Assembly (NCBI RefSeq): GCF_010093535.1
Contig: NW_022985162.1
Coordinates: forward strand, 3,067,856 to 3,131,855
DNA from: Lindgomyces ingoldianus
Lineage: Eukaryota; Ascomycota; Dothideomycetes; Pleosporales; Lindgomycetaceae
Direction: 5' to 3'
Length of the DNA: 64,000 nt
Shown here: positions 37,502 to 46,877 of the stretch, in pieces
Layout of the letters: the number at the start of each line of letters is the position of its first letter
How positions within the stretch are numbered: position 1 is the first letter of the stretch
Notes under the pieces: generated by a model
Told to the model about the DNA's origin: nothing
Seen by the model: only the letters and a program-made list of their open reading frames with translations
The model's database searches: none
Made by a program: the position numbers and the translations under genes

Positions 37502-38122
37502 TGTTATAGCTAATAGTTAGACTATAATAACCTAACTAGCTGTCCTACATAGCCTAAACAATGTTAGATAGAAGACACTTAGCCCTGCGCTTAACAAATT
37601 ACATAATAGGACAAATAAAGAATAGCTTTAGCTTTTAGATAAAAGCCTTATAGAATGCACTATCTAATAGAAATTTAAGCATTGCAGGTAGTGCAGGTAT
37701 TGCAGGTGGTTGCAGGCAATGCATGTAACACCTGCAATGCATGCAAACGCATGTAAACACTATGTATATAGCCTTAATTATAACTATAGTTAGAAAGTTG
37801 TAATTACTGTTTAGTTTATTATTAAGTCTTTACTTACTAAATAAACTAAGAGACGTTAAAACTTTTACAAAGAGGATATTATTGCCTTATATATTCTGCA
37901 CTATATATACCTCTAATCTTATCCTAACAGATTAGGTTTACTAGCTCCCTATACAGCTGCTAGGTTAAACTACAACCTGCCTTCTCTCTACTCTATCTAC
38001 CCTACACTCTGCTCGACGGACTGTACACCTGATCCAGCTAAGTCCTCCCCCCTCCGCTACCACATCACCATAGGCCGAAGTACTCCCGAAAATACCATTT
38101 CGCCGGAGTAAGGATTGTAACA
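37502..38122 (+). repeat. 3' LTR of gypsy element 1
   Basis: 621 bp from TGTTATAG to TGTAACA, followed by CTCTA. A purine-rich AGAAGAGAAG run lies just upstream and may be the mutated polypurine tract. Here the first ~480 bases are RIP-mutated while the last ~120 are GC-normal, the mirror image of the 5' LTR. Confidence 0.9.
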
Positions 38123-38299
38123 CTCTATACCCCGTGCCAAGCCTAGGGTACTCAGGGGTTGGATAGCTGTAACATAATCGTGACAATATAGGCTTCTTAG
38201 CCTTAGTACCTCTACCTTTAACTTTAAGGTTTACTATCTCTCTCTCTCTTTCTGCCCTCTATCCTGCATTCCCTCTCTGTGCCTATACTTCCTGCTTAA
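38123..38299 (-). repeat. Right inverted-repeat arm of an older element
   Basis: 38123-38174 is the reverse complement of 30313-30365 with about a dozen differences, most of them RIP-type changes in the left arm. 38186-38299 is the reverse complement of 30378-30481, including the GGAATGCAGGATA core. The order of the two parts is swapped relative to a simple palindrome. Tandem or head-to-head LTR fragments of another family would fit. This copy is largely unmutated. Confidence 0.6.
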
Positions 38300-38947
38300 T
38301 ACTGTAGGGACGGGGATCTACACTACTCCTCCATCTCAACTAAAAAAGGTACGAATAATCAACTAACAGTTAATTTTACGCACAGAACAGTATATATGCC
38401 TTGTAGATATCTCTTATACTAACACTACTTTTAAAGTAATAATCTTTTAACTTAAGCTTAATCTTATTTTTTATCTATAATTAGAAGCTTTATACACAGC
38501 AGCTATAAGTTAATAATAGTTATCTAGAGTAAAGTAAACTTAGCGTTGCTTTTAAGTCTTTTTATTATTTAATAGAAAACCTTAAGAAACTTTATAAGCT
38601 ACTTAACCTTCTTTTACTCTTTATTCTTTACTTTACTAGACTAACTCTATGTCTACAGACTTTTAACTCTCTTTTTAGAGGGTTTCTGTCGCCGCTTATG
38701 GAGTCACTCGCACCCAAAGTGCCCAGTCCAACACCTGCAGCCCCGGCAGCTTTTCTTGCCTAGTTCCCGCACCGCTCTATATTGTCTCATTCATACTTCC
38801 TGGTTTCTAAAATTCACAACTAAACTAGCCTAAAAATAGACCTTGAAATAAATAGATTTTTATTATATTTTAGATCTAAAATTTTCTATTAAATAATATA
38901 GTATGCGCGCTTTGCACTTTTCCAGGGCGGAACTGCTACTTCTACGG
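38300..38947. other. AT-rich fringe between repeat arm and kinase gene
   Basis: AT-rich, RIP-like sequence runs from 38335 to about 38690. A GC-normal patch of ~100 bases (38690-38790) and another AT-rich patch precede the 3' end of the kinase gene. No gene was recognised. Confidence 0.4.
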
Positions 38948-40480
38948 TTAGTTGGCAACCTTCTCAGAAATCTCTATAAATTCCTCAGGCCCCGAAGTAC
39001 AGCAGCGGCTCGAGCCTAAGAACTTTGCAAGCCTTGCAGCCGGTGGACGGTGCGCTGGGTTTCTGCTAAGCATAGCAAACAATTGATCTGGAAATATTGG
39101 TATGGCATCGGATATAGGCAGCTCCTGAACCCATTTCCGTACCTGCGGTATATTTGCTTGAAACGAGGAATCGAATTCGTTTTGATCTCTGATGTCTGCC
39201 AAGTGGTCACGCTCTCCGAGCAGAGCTGCTACCATTTCAGCAAATACGCAACCCAAGGAGAAGACATCTGCTTTTAGACCCCTGGTGTCTTGGGAGACAA
39301 CTTCGGGCGCCGCGTAGACTCGAGTAAATGCCGTTGGGTTTGCCGTTTCTGCATCTTCAGCAGAAGTATATGCCCGCGCGATGCCGAAATCCGCGACGTA
39401 TACTTTGTATCTAACTGCGGACCTTGAACCAGGGTGGCGCGGAGTCAAAGGCGGCTCTTTTGATACATCCCGGACGAGGATATTTTTAGGCTTGATATCC
39501 ATATGCTTAATTAAGTTGGCATGTATAAATGCTAACGTCTGCGCAAGGCACCCGAAGAATGTAGCAACACTCCTCACTTTTTGGGAGGCAAGCACAAGCT
39601 GATGGACGTCGTCGGAATCGACATCCTCAGAGATGGAGTCTAGGAACGTTTCAAGGTTGTATTCCGCCACAGGATATAAAAGAATTGAAAGGTCCTTCCT
39701 AGGAGTAATAATGTAGGTTCCAACAACCCGGACAAGGTGCGAATGCTCGAGACGTTGCAGATGCTCGACCTCCTTCAGCGCATCCTCTCGTCTTACTCTC
39801 CGCGTGCACCTGACCGTCTTTCGTGCGAGGCGAACATTCCGGCAAATCACGCTCTCAACCAATGCCGAAGCGGTGTGCCCAAGGACGTTCTCCACAACAA
39901 GCGGAATGCTAGGGATCTCATGCACTTGATATTCCGCATGCTGGCCTTTCCCAGACCAGTCGCGTTCATGGAACTCGCTATCCAGCAGACCCCGACTGTT
40001 CAGGTATTCCAACCACGCGCTACGAGAAGCGTTTGCTATCGATGCCTTCGATTGTTCAAAGGGACGTGGAGGAGCGGAGCGTTGTGGAATTAAAACGTAA
40101 GGCGATAATCGAATCGAAGGTGGGGCCGGAGGGTATAGAACGCTGGGAAAACTCTGCGCCTCGCTTGCTCTGGAGGAACCTTGCAAATTGAGGTCTGGAA
40201 TATTATGCACAAATCCAAACACAGGCGAGGATGGCGCGGTCAAGTCATACTCCCGCAGTAGAAGGGGGATCTTGCTTATATGGTAATTGGATGCGCTTCC
40301 AACGCTCTCATCCGATTGGCTTGAGATCGAGCATTTGTTAACCTCAGCTACAATTCTACTAAGGGTTTGGACTTCCTGTTTGGAATCTGAGACCTCCAGG
40401 TTATGCGACCGGACATCAGGAGAGAGCTGGTATTCGAAATCGGTTTGCTCGGTGAGGTTGTTATCGCTGAGGAATTCCAT
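38948..40480 (-). CDS. Serine/threonine protein kinase
   Basis: The frame from ATG 40480 encodes 510 residues. About 190 low-complexity residues lead into a protein kinase domain (roughly residues 195-490). The ATP-binding Lys is in VRLARKTVRC, the helix-C Glu in DALKEVEHLQRL. The catalytic loop is HMDIKPKNILV (HMD for the usual HRD), the metal-binding DFG is in YVADFGIARAY, and the APE motif is in VYAAPEVVSQDTRGLKADVF. The key catalytic Asp and Lys are kept, so activity is plausible; loss of the HRD Arg suggests it does not depend on activation-loop phosphorylation. The frame stays open upstream to 40678, where CCACCTAG looks like a splice acceptor, so the real protein may start in an upstream exon. 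A MITE lies just beyond. Fungal kinases of this layout often carry an N-terminal helical signalling domain; here I cannot identify one. Confidence 0.85.
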   Translation of the reverse strand: MEFLSDNNLTEQTDFEYQLSPDVRSHNLEVSDSKQEVQTLSRIVAEVNKCSISSQSDESVGSASNYHISKIPLLLREYDLTAPSSPVFGFVHNIPDLNLQGSSRASEAQSFPSVLYPPAPPSIRLSPYVLIPQRSAPPRPFEQSKASIANASRSAWLEYLNSRGLLDSEFHERDWSGKGQHAEYQVHEIPSIPLVVENVLGHTASALVESVICRNVRLARKTVRCTRRVRREDALKEVEHLQRLEHSHLVRVVGTYIITPRKDLSILLYPVAEYNLETFLDSISEDVDSDDVHQLVLASQKVRSVATFFGCLAQTLAFIHANLIKHMDIKPKNILVRDVSKEPPLTPRHPGSRSAVRYKVYVADFGIARAYTSAEDAETANPTAFTRVYAAPEVVSQDTRGLKADVFSLGCVFAEMVAALLGERDHLADIRDQNEFDSSFQANIPQVRKWVQELPISDAIPIFPDQLFAMLSRNPAHRPPAARLAKFLGSSRCCTSGPEEFIEISEKVAN

Positions 40481-40678
40481 GCCGATCCGCAGTGCACATT
40501 TGCATGGTTCGAGGGGAACGCTAACGGCGTGTCGCGATATCCATGCTACGGCTGACGCGAGGATCTCTGCAATTGGAGAAAAGGTTTTTGATGCATCTGC
40601 ACCGCTAAAGGGGACATCCGGCGAGGACGCGAAAAATGCAGCGACAAGTCGTTTTGCAGGTGCAATGGAGAATAGGGA

Positions 40679-41459
40679 CTAGGTGGGAACCCCGCCTGGG
40701 CGGTGCGGTACGTAAGCATATAGGCTTATATTTGGACTAGCGCCAAGTTGAAATTCGATCCAATCATAAGAACCTGGCGGGCTCAAAAGCGACTAAATTG
40801 CCGCGGTTCTATTGTGTGCGTTAATCCGTGCAATGTCTTAACAACACCTTAAACATTGCTTTCCGCCACTAAATTTGTATAAGAATTTAAAATTTTGCCT
40901 ATAAAACCCTATAACTACCTAACATTTCTTAATTTTAGTAAAAATTTAGGCGCTAGTACTTAAACACGCGTAGCTGCTCTAGCTATAGCTTTTTAGCTAA
41001 AAATCATATACTAATTAGGAAGTACATACAGCTTTAAGATCTAACTAAAATAACAGATATTTAGGCATAGATAGAGGCAAATTGTTGCGTAGTTAAAGTT
41101 CTTATAGATTTAGTAAGGCGGAAAAGACGCGACGCGAATGCCAAGACATTGCACAGATTAACGCACACAATAGTTCTAGGTCTAGGTCACAAGCAACCGC
41201 CCAGCATCAACGCTCTCGTCAAATAGCTCCCTTCTCCACGGGTGCTGCCTGCGGCACCTGCAGCACCTGCAATAAGCCAGAAAGAACTCTCTCCTGCCTT
41301 ACCGAATTACCGGGATTCTGGCCCTTCTTATCTTCCCTCTCATTCAGGTTTGCCGCTTGGCCGATAGTCTTGCTGTGCCATGTCATCGGCTCTCCATAAA
41401 CTGTCAACAAGCCTTTCACTCTTGTTCTCGCCATACGCAGAGAAAACTCCACCACAGCC
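40679..41459. other. Spacer carrying a MITE
   Basis: Upstream region of the kinase and of the SDR pseudogene. Apart from the MITE listed separately it holds no recognised gene; the minus-strand frame 41219-41563 overlaps the start of the pseudogene and looks like chance. Confidence 0.4.
40812..41170. mobile_element. MITE with 28-bp TIRs and TA duplication
   Basis: The 359-bp element starts TTGTGTGCGTTAATCCGTGC and ends with its reverse complement, 28-bp arms with a single mismatch, and is flanked by TA on both sides (40810-40811 and 41171-41172). The interior is AT-rich with no coding capacity. TA duplication and this size point to a non-autonomous Tc1/mariner- or pogo-type element. No transposase is present in the window. 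Confidence 0.85.
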
Positions 41460-42446
41460 ATGTCCACCTCTCCAGAGTCTCTGAAGAGCGTTCTAGTCAC
41501 AGGTGGTGGCGGATTCCTGAGCTCCCATATCATCCGCCTGCTCGTGAAGGAGCCCGGATGCAAGATCTACTCTGCTAGCCGTGATCCGAGAAGCCATCCC
41601 GACCAAGAGCCTACAGTCATGTACGAGTCGGTCGATATTGCGAATGAAACCCAAGTCGAAGCACTGTTCAGGCGCACTCAGCCACAGGTTGTCATCCATA
41701 CTACCTCTCCTCACCCACTTGCACCGCAAGCGATGCAGGAACGTGTCAATGTACAAGGCACAGAGATCCTCTTGAAGCACGCGGCCGCTTGTGCTAGCAC
41801 ACGCACTTCTTAATGTACTTCTTTAAGTATTCTAGCAGTGTCTAGTTAGTTTATTCTGTCTGTTTATCTATCTTCACCGGCTCGAGTGCCTGGTATGTAC
41901 GGTACCTATGACTACAAGGGCATGCTACCCCAGCTTCTGGATGCGGTGCGTAAAGGACAACACAAGATGCAGATCGGCGATAACAAACGAGTGTTCGAAG
42001 TTGTCGAGGTTCGTAAAGTAGCTGAGGCCCACATCCTTGCGGCCAAGGCGGTGCTACGTAGAGAGATCAGTCCAACGAAAGTACCGAAAGTAGATGGCGA
42101 GGCCATCTTCATCAGTGATGGTCATGCGATTCCGTACTGGGATTTCTTTCGAAAATGCTACGCCGCTGCAGGGGCGCCAGTCAAGCCTGAGAAGATCAAG
42201 GTTATTCCACTGGGCGTGATGCAGATCATGGCTTCTATGGTCGAGTGGTTCTTCGCCATCTTCACATTGGGTCACAAGACCCCAGAGATGCGGCGACAGA
42301 ACATGGGCCATTTCGAGCGGGGATGCAATTGGTCGCTCGGGAAGGCGAAAGAGCGACTAGGTTACGAGCCTTTGACTGGGGCAGAGCAGGACGAGGCAAT
42401 CAAACCAATGGTGGAATGGGGCCTCGGCGAGCTGAAGAAGCCGTAG
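41460..42446 (+). pseudogene. 3beta-HSD/NAD(P)-epimerase SDR, catalytic segment lost
   Basis: The N-terminal Rossmann part is present, with SVLVTGGGGFLSSHIIRLLV (the usual GFLG is GFLS) and TQPQVVIHTTSPHPL. The C-terminal part resumes in the same frame with VPGMYGTYDYKGMLPQLLDA, VFEVVEVRKVAEAHILAAKA and the ending GYEPLTGAEQ..MVEWGLGELKK. Between them, 41811-41885 contains two in-frame stops and replaces the 50-60 residues that should hold the YxxxK catalytic pair. Splicing cannot restore them because the DNA is missing. The family (sterol 4alpha-carboxylate 3-dehydrogenase-like) oxidises 3beta-hydroxyl groups; this copy should be inactive. Confidence 0.8.
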
Positions 42447-43216
42447 AATACTGTAATGATGTCATATATCCTGCTATCCAAATCTCACATCATGTGCCGT
42501 ATTCCACTCCGGCTGTCTTGTATTTGATACTCCAAAATGAATTCCATTAGCGCGAACTCCACCATCTAATATTCCAACTAGGTCTAGCTTGAAGAAGTCA
42601 AACTCAAATTGCGCCTGTCCCGTACGTTCAATAAAACGCTCCTTCTCGGAATGATTGAGGACCGCCACTGGAACGACCTCTTTCCGCATGGCTGTGGCAA
42701 CTCACACTTATAATCCTCCACGAATGTTGCGACAACCAACTTCATCACCAACGCAGCGTAAAATCAGCCGGGACAGCTGATGCGGCTGAGGCCCCATATC
42801 AATGTGCTGTCTCCTTCTTAGACACCTGTGAATGCTGTAGATTACCATGGTGCGCGGCTTCGCGAGGCAGTCTTGCTCCCCGTTGCAACCACCACCCTTG
42901 CTTAGAAGGACGACCTTTTGGGAGTGCCCTTCTGATTCTGAGCTTCGCTCCATTTTCAGCAATAGCACCGCAAATTCGACCTACTTTCATGCCAAATCTA
43001 CAGGGTAGCCAGCTTCACGGGCATGTAAAGATGACTAGTAGATCAGACGTATCGAAACGTTGATACAGTTCCACTAAAACTTCTCGGCTCGATTTCTAAA
43101 CTGCCCACATACCCCCTTTACGAAAACTTGCATCTGCTGTCGACCGTAAACACGACGAGTAAGCACAAAATTGGAAAGCAGACCGGAATGCGCCTCATCG
43201 GCGACTACACCCTACC
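42447..43216. other. Spacer with possible gene debris on minus strand
   Basis: Minus-strand frames at 42474-42689 and 42708-42968 have protein-like composition (for example FEFDFFKLDLVGILDGGVRA) but I recognise no family and cannot join them. They could be exons of a decayed gene. The 5' part of the P450 gene should lie near 43000-43216 but no membrane anchor is readable there. Confidence 0.25.
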
Positions 43217-44427
43217 ATGCACAGCAAGTCCAATCCTGTTGATGCCCTTCATCCCAACCCAAGTGGCAAAAGTCTAGCCGGAATGTCGCGCGACTTCCAC
43301 ATTTACCAATTATATCCATCTAACAAGCCAGGAGATATTAGCAGGAGGTTCCATGCCTTCCTCGAGGTCAAACTTACGGTCGCGAATCTGGCTTTAGTCG
43401 GCCAAAGTTGCTCACGAGTTGGCGAGCATGACATCCTCATGAACCTTTACCGCTGGTCGGACAAGATGCTTGCAGAGTTGATTGCCGACTGCTACTTTGG
43501 TGCATCGCTACGTACCATTGCTCCTGATTCCGTGAAAGTCTGCCTTGAGTTCTGGGAGCATTCGTGGCGCGCTCTGTTTCTTGTCCCGGAAGTCCTAGGG
43601 AAAAAGATGTTCCAGCCCTTAAAACAGCTTGTTGATGCGGTGGAGAAATGGTTCGATCTCCCCGTAGAGTCCCACAAGGATACTGTATGGTACACCACCG
43701 CCGTCGAGGCTGAGATGCAGCACGTTGGCATCTCCAATCGCGACATGGCTATTATGCTGCTGACCATCTATTGGGGGTAGGTTATACAAAACCCTCAACC
43801 GTGCATGATAGACAATAACTAACTCGTTGGAACAGTGCTAACACGAATACTTCCAGTGGTGTGTTTTGGACTCTCTCCCATGTTCTATTTGACGCAAAGC
43901 TTCGCGACAACATCCTCACGGAGATTGCGCTAGCTTTTGCAAATGACAATTTGGATTTCGAGTACATCTATGAGCGCTCACCTATTCTCCGCGCAACTTG
44001 GAATGAGGTCTTGCGCACTGCGTCGTACTCTTCGTCTGTGCGCCTTGTCATGGAGGATACGGTTATCGGTGGAAAGACGCTGAAGAAAGGGAACCGTATC
44101 ATGATGCCGTATCGCCAGATGCCCTTTGATGAAAGTACATTTGGCACGGATGCTAATGAGTTCAACGTAGAGCGATTCCTGAAGAACCCGGCTTTGAAGA
44201 GAAACATTGTGGCGTTCGGAGGAGGAGCAACACAATGTCCAGGTCGGCATTTCTCAGCGCAGGCAGCGATGGTCCTCGTGGCGGAAATGTTATACCGATT
44301 CGAGATGCGCCTAGAGGATCAGAGTCAGCCCTTTCCACAGATTGATGAGACGAGGCCGGTGCTTGGGATGATTGATATCAAGAAAGACACAGACTTACGA
44401 GTTCTCTTAACTCCAAGAAATTTGTAA
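43217..44427 (+). CDS. Cytochrome P450, N-terminally short
   Basis: Exons 43217-43776 and 43836-44427 (59-nt intron, GTAGGT..AACAG) give 383 residues. The haem-binding loop FGGGATQCPGRHF holds the axial Cys. The K-helix motif is in WNEVLRTASY (ExxR = EVLR), and the PERF-like region is NEFNVERFLKNP. The I-helix reads LLTIYWGANTNTSSGVFW and lacks the usual AGxxT oxygen-activation pattern. Such altered I-helices occur in the CYP7/CYP8 and prostacyclin-synthase-like group, which this resembles. A full-length P450 has about 500 residues; the first ~100, with the ER anchor and the proline hinge, are not found upstream, and the first residues here read as generic. It is either truncated and inactive, or has an unrecognised first exon. 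It sits next to the broken SDR gene. Confidence 0.75.
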
Positions 44428-44873
44428 ATAAAGAATAACGTTATAAGATATAATAGTCGGCTGCACGTAAACCCAAGAATCAACTATCTCCAGTTGTCTG
44501 TATAACATGAGGAGCACACCGTGGAACTAGGAATATAGACGAATGAATCTCACTCCAGCTTCTAAGAGTCATAGCCGTGGTGGTGAACGCGATGAGTCGT
44601 GATGAGTCGCGATAAGTCGTGATGGGCCGCGATGAGCCGTAGGTGCGCATCGCGACTGCGACAGTCGTAGCTCCCTTTTAGCCCTGCGGCGGCGTGGCCG
44701 GCAGCAACGCATAAAAGCAGCATACTGTTTGATGGTGTTGCAGTCAGGGCTCTGCTTCCAGTTTCCCGAGAACAGTTAAACTAGCGAACTTGATGGCGGG
44801 GCGATGCATAGAGAACTAGCAATAGCTACAACTCCGCGGGAGGATATATACTATCGTTTATTGATAATTTCCC
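44428..44873. other. Spacer between P450 and 5S rRNA
   Basis: No gene. It contains the decamer repeat listed separately, a GC-rich patch (44640-44720), and the upstream region of the 5S gene with TATATA at 44845-44850. Confidence 0.4.
44589..44638. repeat. Decamer tandem repeat, five copies
   Basis: Five consecutive copies of a 10-bp unit alternate GCGATGAGTC / GTGATGAGTC with one or two changes each (AAGTC, GGGCC, AGCC). A looser sixth copy may follow. It lies ~235 bp upstream of the 5S gene. Confidence 0.7.
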
Positions 44874-44992
44874 ACATATGACCATAGGACACTGAAAACT
44901 AGGCTTCCCGTCCGCTCAGCCAGATATAAGCAGTGTACCGGCGGACTAGTAGTTGCGTGGGTGACCAGCAGCGAATCCCCGCTGTTGTATGT
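44874..44992 (+). rRNA. 5S rRNA gene (dispersed copy)
   Basis: The 119-nt sequence starts ACATATGACCATAGG and ends GCTGTTGTATGT, and the ends pair to form helix I. Internal blocks match fungal 5S rRNA: GAAAACTAGGCTTCCCGTCC and GCTCAGCC in the A-box/IE region, ATAAGC, and the C-box region AGTAGTTGCGTGGGTGACCA followed by GCGAATCCC. A T-run follows after two bases. Dispersed single 5S genes are normal in filamentous ascomycetes. A few positions differ from the usual fungal consensus (TTGCGTGGG where TTGGGTGGG is common), so it could be a variant or a pseudogene, but it looks transcribable. Confidence 0.88.
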
Positions 44993-44994
44993 AA

Positions 44995-45004
44995 TTTTTT
45001 TTTT
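44995..45004 (+). terminator. Pol III T-run after 5S rRNA
   Basis: A run of about ten T directly follows the 3' end of the 5S rRNA sequence, a strong RNA polymerase III terminator. Confidence 0.8.
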
Positions 45005-45914
45005 TGCCCTAAATGTGCTGCTAGCAGGGATATGCTGTAAGTGCTTGTACAGACCAATAGCATCTCGGCTGTTTATTTACTAGTAGGGATTCTTAAAAAG
45101 ACACTGTAAGATCGTCCAATTTCTTCGCACCCTATCGCATGCTATTCACAAAGAGTGTTGCGGTGAAGGCTAAAGTGGTTAAGTAAGTTTAACATAGCAG
45201 TCTTGCATGAACTGAGAAGGGGTCATATGGTAAGCAAGTCGACAAGGTATTGAGATCCAAACAAGGTGAATTGTACCAGTGTATTGTAAGGTCTAAGGAG
45301 CTCGAGAGAGCTCTGGGCTGACTATATACTGTACGAGAAAGGAGCTAGTCCTAATGAGTGAATGGATCGCGTGAGACACGTGCGACACTCTCTGGGGTGT
45401 TGTATTATGTCGAAAGCATCAGCTCACGGCGAGACGATTAGGCCTGAACAAAGGTGCGCGCTCAAGTCTGCCTTGCCTGGGGTACTAGGTCGTTTAGTGA
45501 TACCCTAGGCGTTATATTTAAGATGTAAGTAGAGAAGCAAGAGGCGGAGCAAGTCATGCAACGCCCTCTGCCATGGGCTCGTTCAACCCAACTCAAAACC
45601 CCAGAGCTTAACTTAGCTTGCAGAGAACCAATAGATGTATGCATCATTAGGCCTGCGGCGAGCACTCTCACCGGGCAATGTTAGAGGAGTCAGCCGTGGT
45701 GTAACTGGTGCATCGCCTATGAGTACGATAATCTTTGCATGTTGTGGATGGGAGGGCAACAGTGGACAGAACATCGAGAGTCGTGTAGGGGAACAGAGCA
45801 GCTCAGTAGCAACGGGTGAAAGGTTATTACGCGCAATTTACTTTTTTTGCCAGAGAGTATCAAACTCCGCGAAATTCTAAAAATATCTGCCTTTCTATTT
45901 CAAAAAGCAGCCCC
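45005..45914. other. Intergenic, no supported gene
   Basis: The small frames at 45462-45671 and 45635-45880 show no domain. No other structure was recognised between the 5S gene and the 3' end of the membrane-protein gene. Confidence 0.35.
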
Positions 45915-46877
45915 TTAAATACTCTCATCACGTATCGAATCCGCTTCCCCTAGGATGTCAAGCCTAACAACTCCCTCAGTGTTGGTGCTGGTCAAATGGT
46001 GCGACCGCATCTGAGTCCATGCCCATTTAATGAATAGACGCACGCCGCTGACGCAGAAAAGGAGAGGGCATAGGAGATAAATAAATGTGCAACTCTATAT
46101 GGGTTAGATTGACAGAAATTAAAGGGTCGATACATACCAGAAGAATGCCGGAATAAGTTTTGCTCGTGATCTCTCGACCCCTGAGTACTAAGCTATAGAT
46201 AATCATTGCTCCACAGAATTGAGACAGAGCTGATATTGCATTTGAAATAGCCAGCAAGATTAGGAACCGTACGAACCCCCGATTATTACCTCCTGCACTC
46301 TTGTGTTCGTATGCTCGCCAGCACGATACAGTCGAAGATAGAAGAGAGGGAATAGTAATATAGAGGAAAACCCGATAATCAGGAAGTCTTCCTTGTATTC
46401 TGAACTAGGTGAGAGGAATAGAAACATTAGTGGACAGGGTTCTTACGTCAGATATACAAAGTCGAGCACAGTAGAAACTGTGGAGATTGCAGATACTAGA
46501 GGTGCAGCCCAAGAAAGCAGTGATAGGTGGTGTAGGACGAGTAAATTATCTAGTCCGTAAGCTCAAGCTGAGGGGTTCTAAATAAGGGCTCTTATGTTAA
46601 CTCCCGCGTAGATCTGGAGCGTACTGGAGCACGCTGCTTCCATCCATCGAGCTTGCTGGCTCTTATTAAGTGATGTTACAGCTGCAGTACAAACAGCAGC
46701 AAGCAAGCCTATCTGTATCAAGCCAAAGACGAGGGCTGAGTATCGCTCGAAGCGGCTGTTTCTTACTGTGGTTAGTGTCAATTTAGACTTTTTAGCGTCA
46801 AGATAAAGAAGAGGAATACTAAGCAGTATCCCACACAAGGAACAAGATATAAACCCAACAAAAAGTGCGCGCTCCAT
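45915..46877 (-). CDS. Multi-pass membrane protein, unrecognised family
   Basis: Four exons on the minus strand can be joined in frame: 46877-46625, 46549-46447, 46399-46138 and 46094-45915, giving about 265 residues. Introns are short (43-75 nt) with GT-AG ends. The second acceptor is uncertain: 46561 would also keep the frame and add four residues. About six hydrophobic helices are evident: FVGFISCSLCGILLSIPLLY, ALVFGLIQIGLLAAVCTAAV, LSLLSWAAPLVSAISTVSTV, VFLYITIPSLLSSTVS, LAISNAISALSQFCGAMIIY and TFIYLLCPLLFCVSGV. The C-terminal ~45 residues are polar and acidic (LDILGEADSIRDESI). The frame is open upstream of the ATG for 15 residues, so an additional first exon is possible. It has a faint likeness to the N-terminal membrane domain of fungal ABC-C transporters, but no ATPase follows. 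Function not assigned. Confidence 0.6.

Larger units (their letters stand above)
30482..38122 (+). mobile_element. Full-length RIP-inactivated Ty3/gypsy element with chromodomain
   Basis: The 7641-bp element is bounded by LTRs of 617 and 621 bp and flanked by a perfect 5-bp duplication, CTCTA, at 30477-30481 and 38123-38127. The interior has no long open frame because Gln and Trp codons became stops, yet the pol order of Ty3/gypsy is readable on the plus strand. There is a gag zinc knuckle near 32127-32172 (CLNCKK.. with the His changed to Tyr). Reverse transcriptase lies at about 34330-34700, with the catalytic box read as YLDN (34595-34606). An integrase zinc/core region spans about 35640-36300. 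A C-terminal chromodomain lies near 36640-36780 (KYKVKKILDYKKSKYLVK). The chromodomain places it among the chromoviruses. It cannot be autonomous. Confidence 0.92.

Noticed and set aside
37965..38186. 73-codon minus-strand frame
   Set aside because: It lies in the unmutated end of the 3' LTR and the adjoining repeat arm; the same DNA in the 5' LTR has no such frame.
44639..44720. GC-rich patch as a CRISPR-like or structural RNA
   Set aside because: No regular repeat-spacer pattern and no stable fold beyond short stems; this is a eukaryotic sequence.
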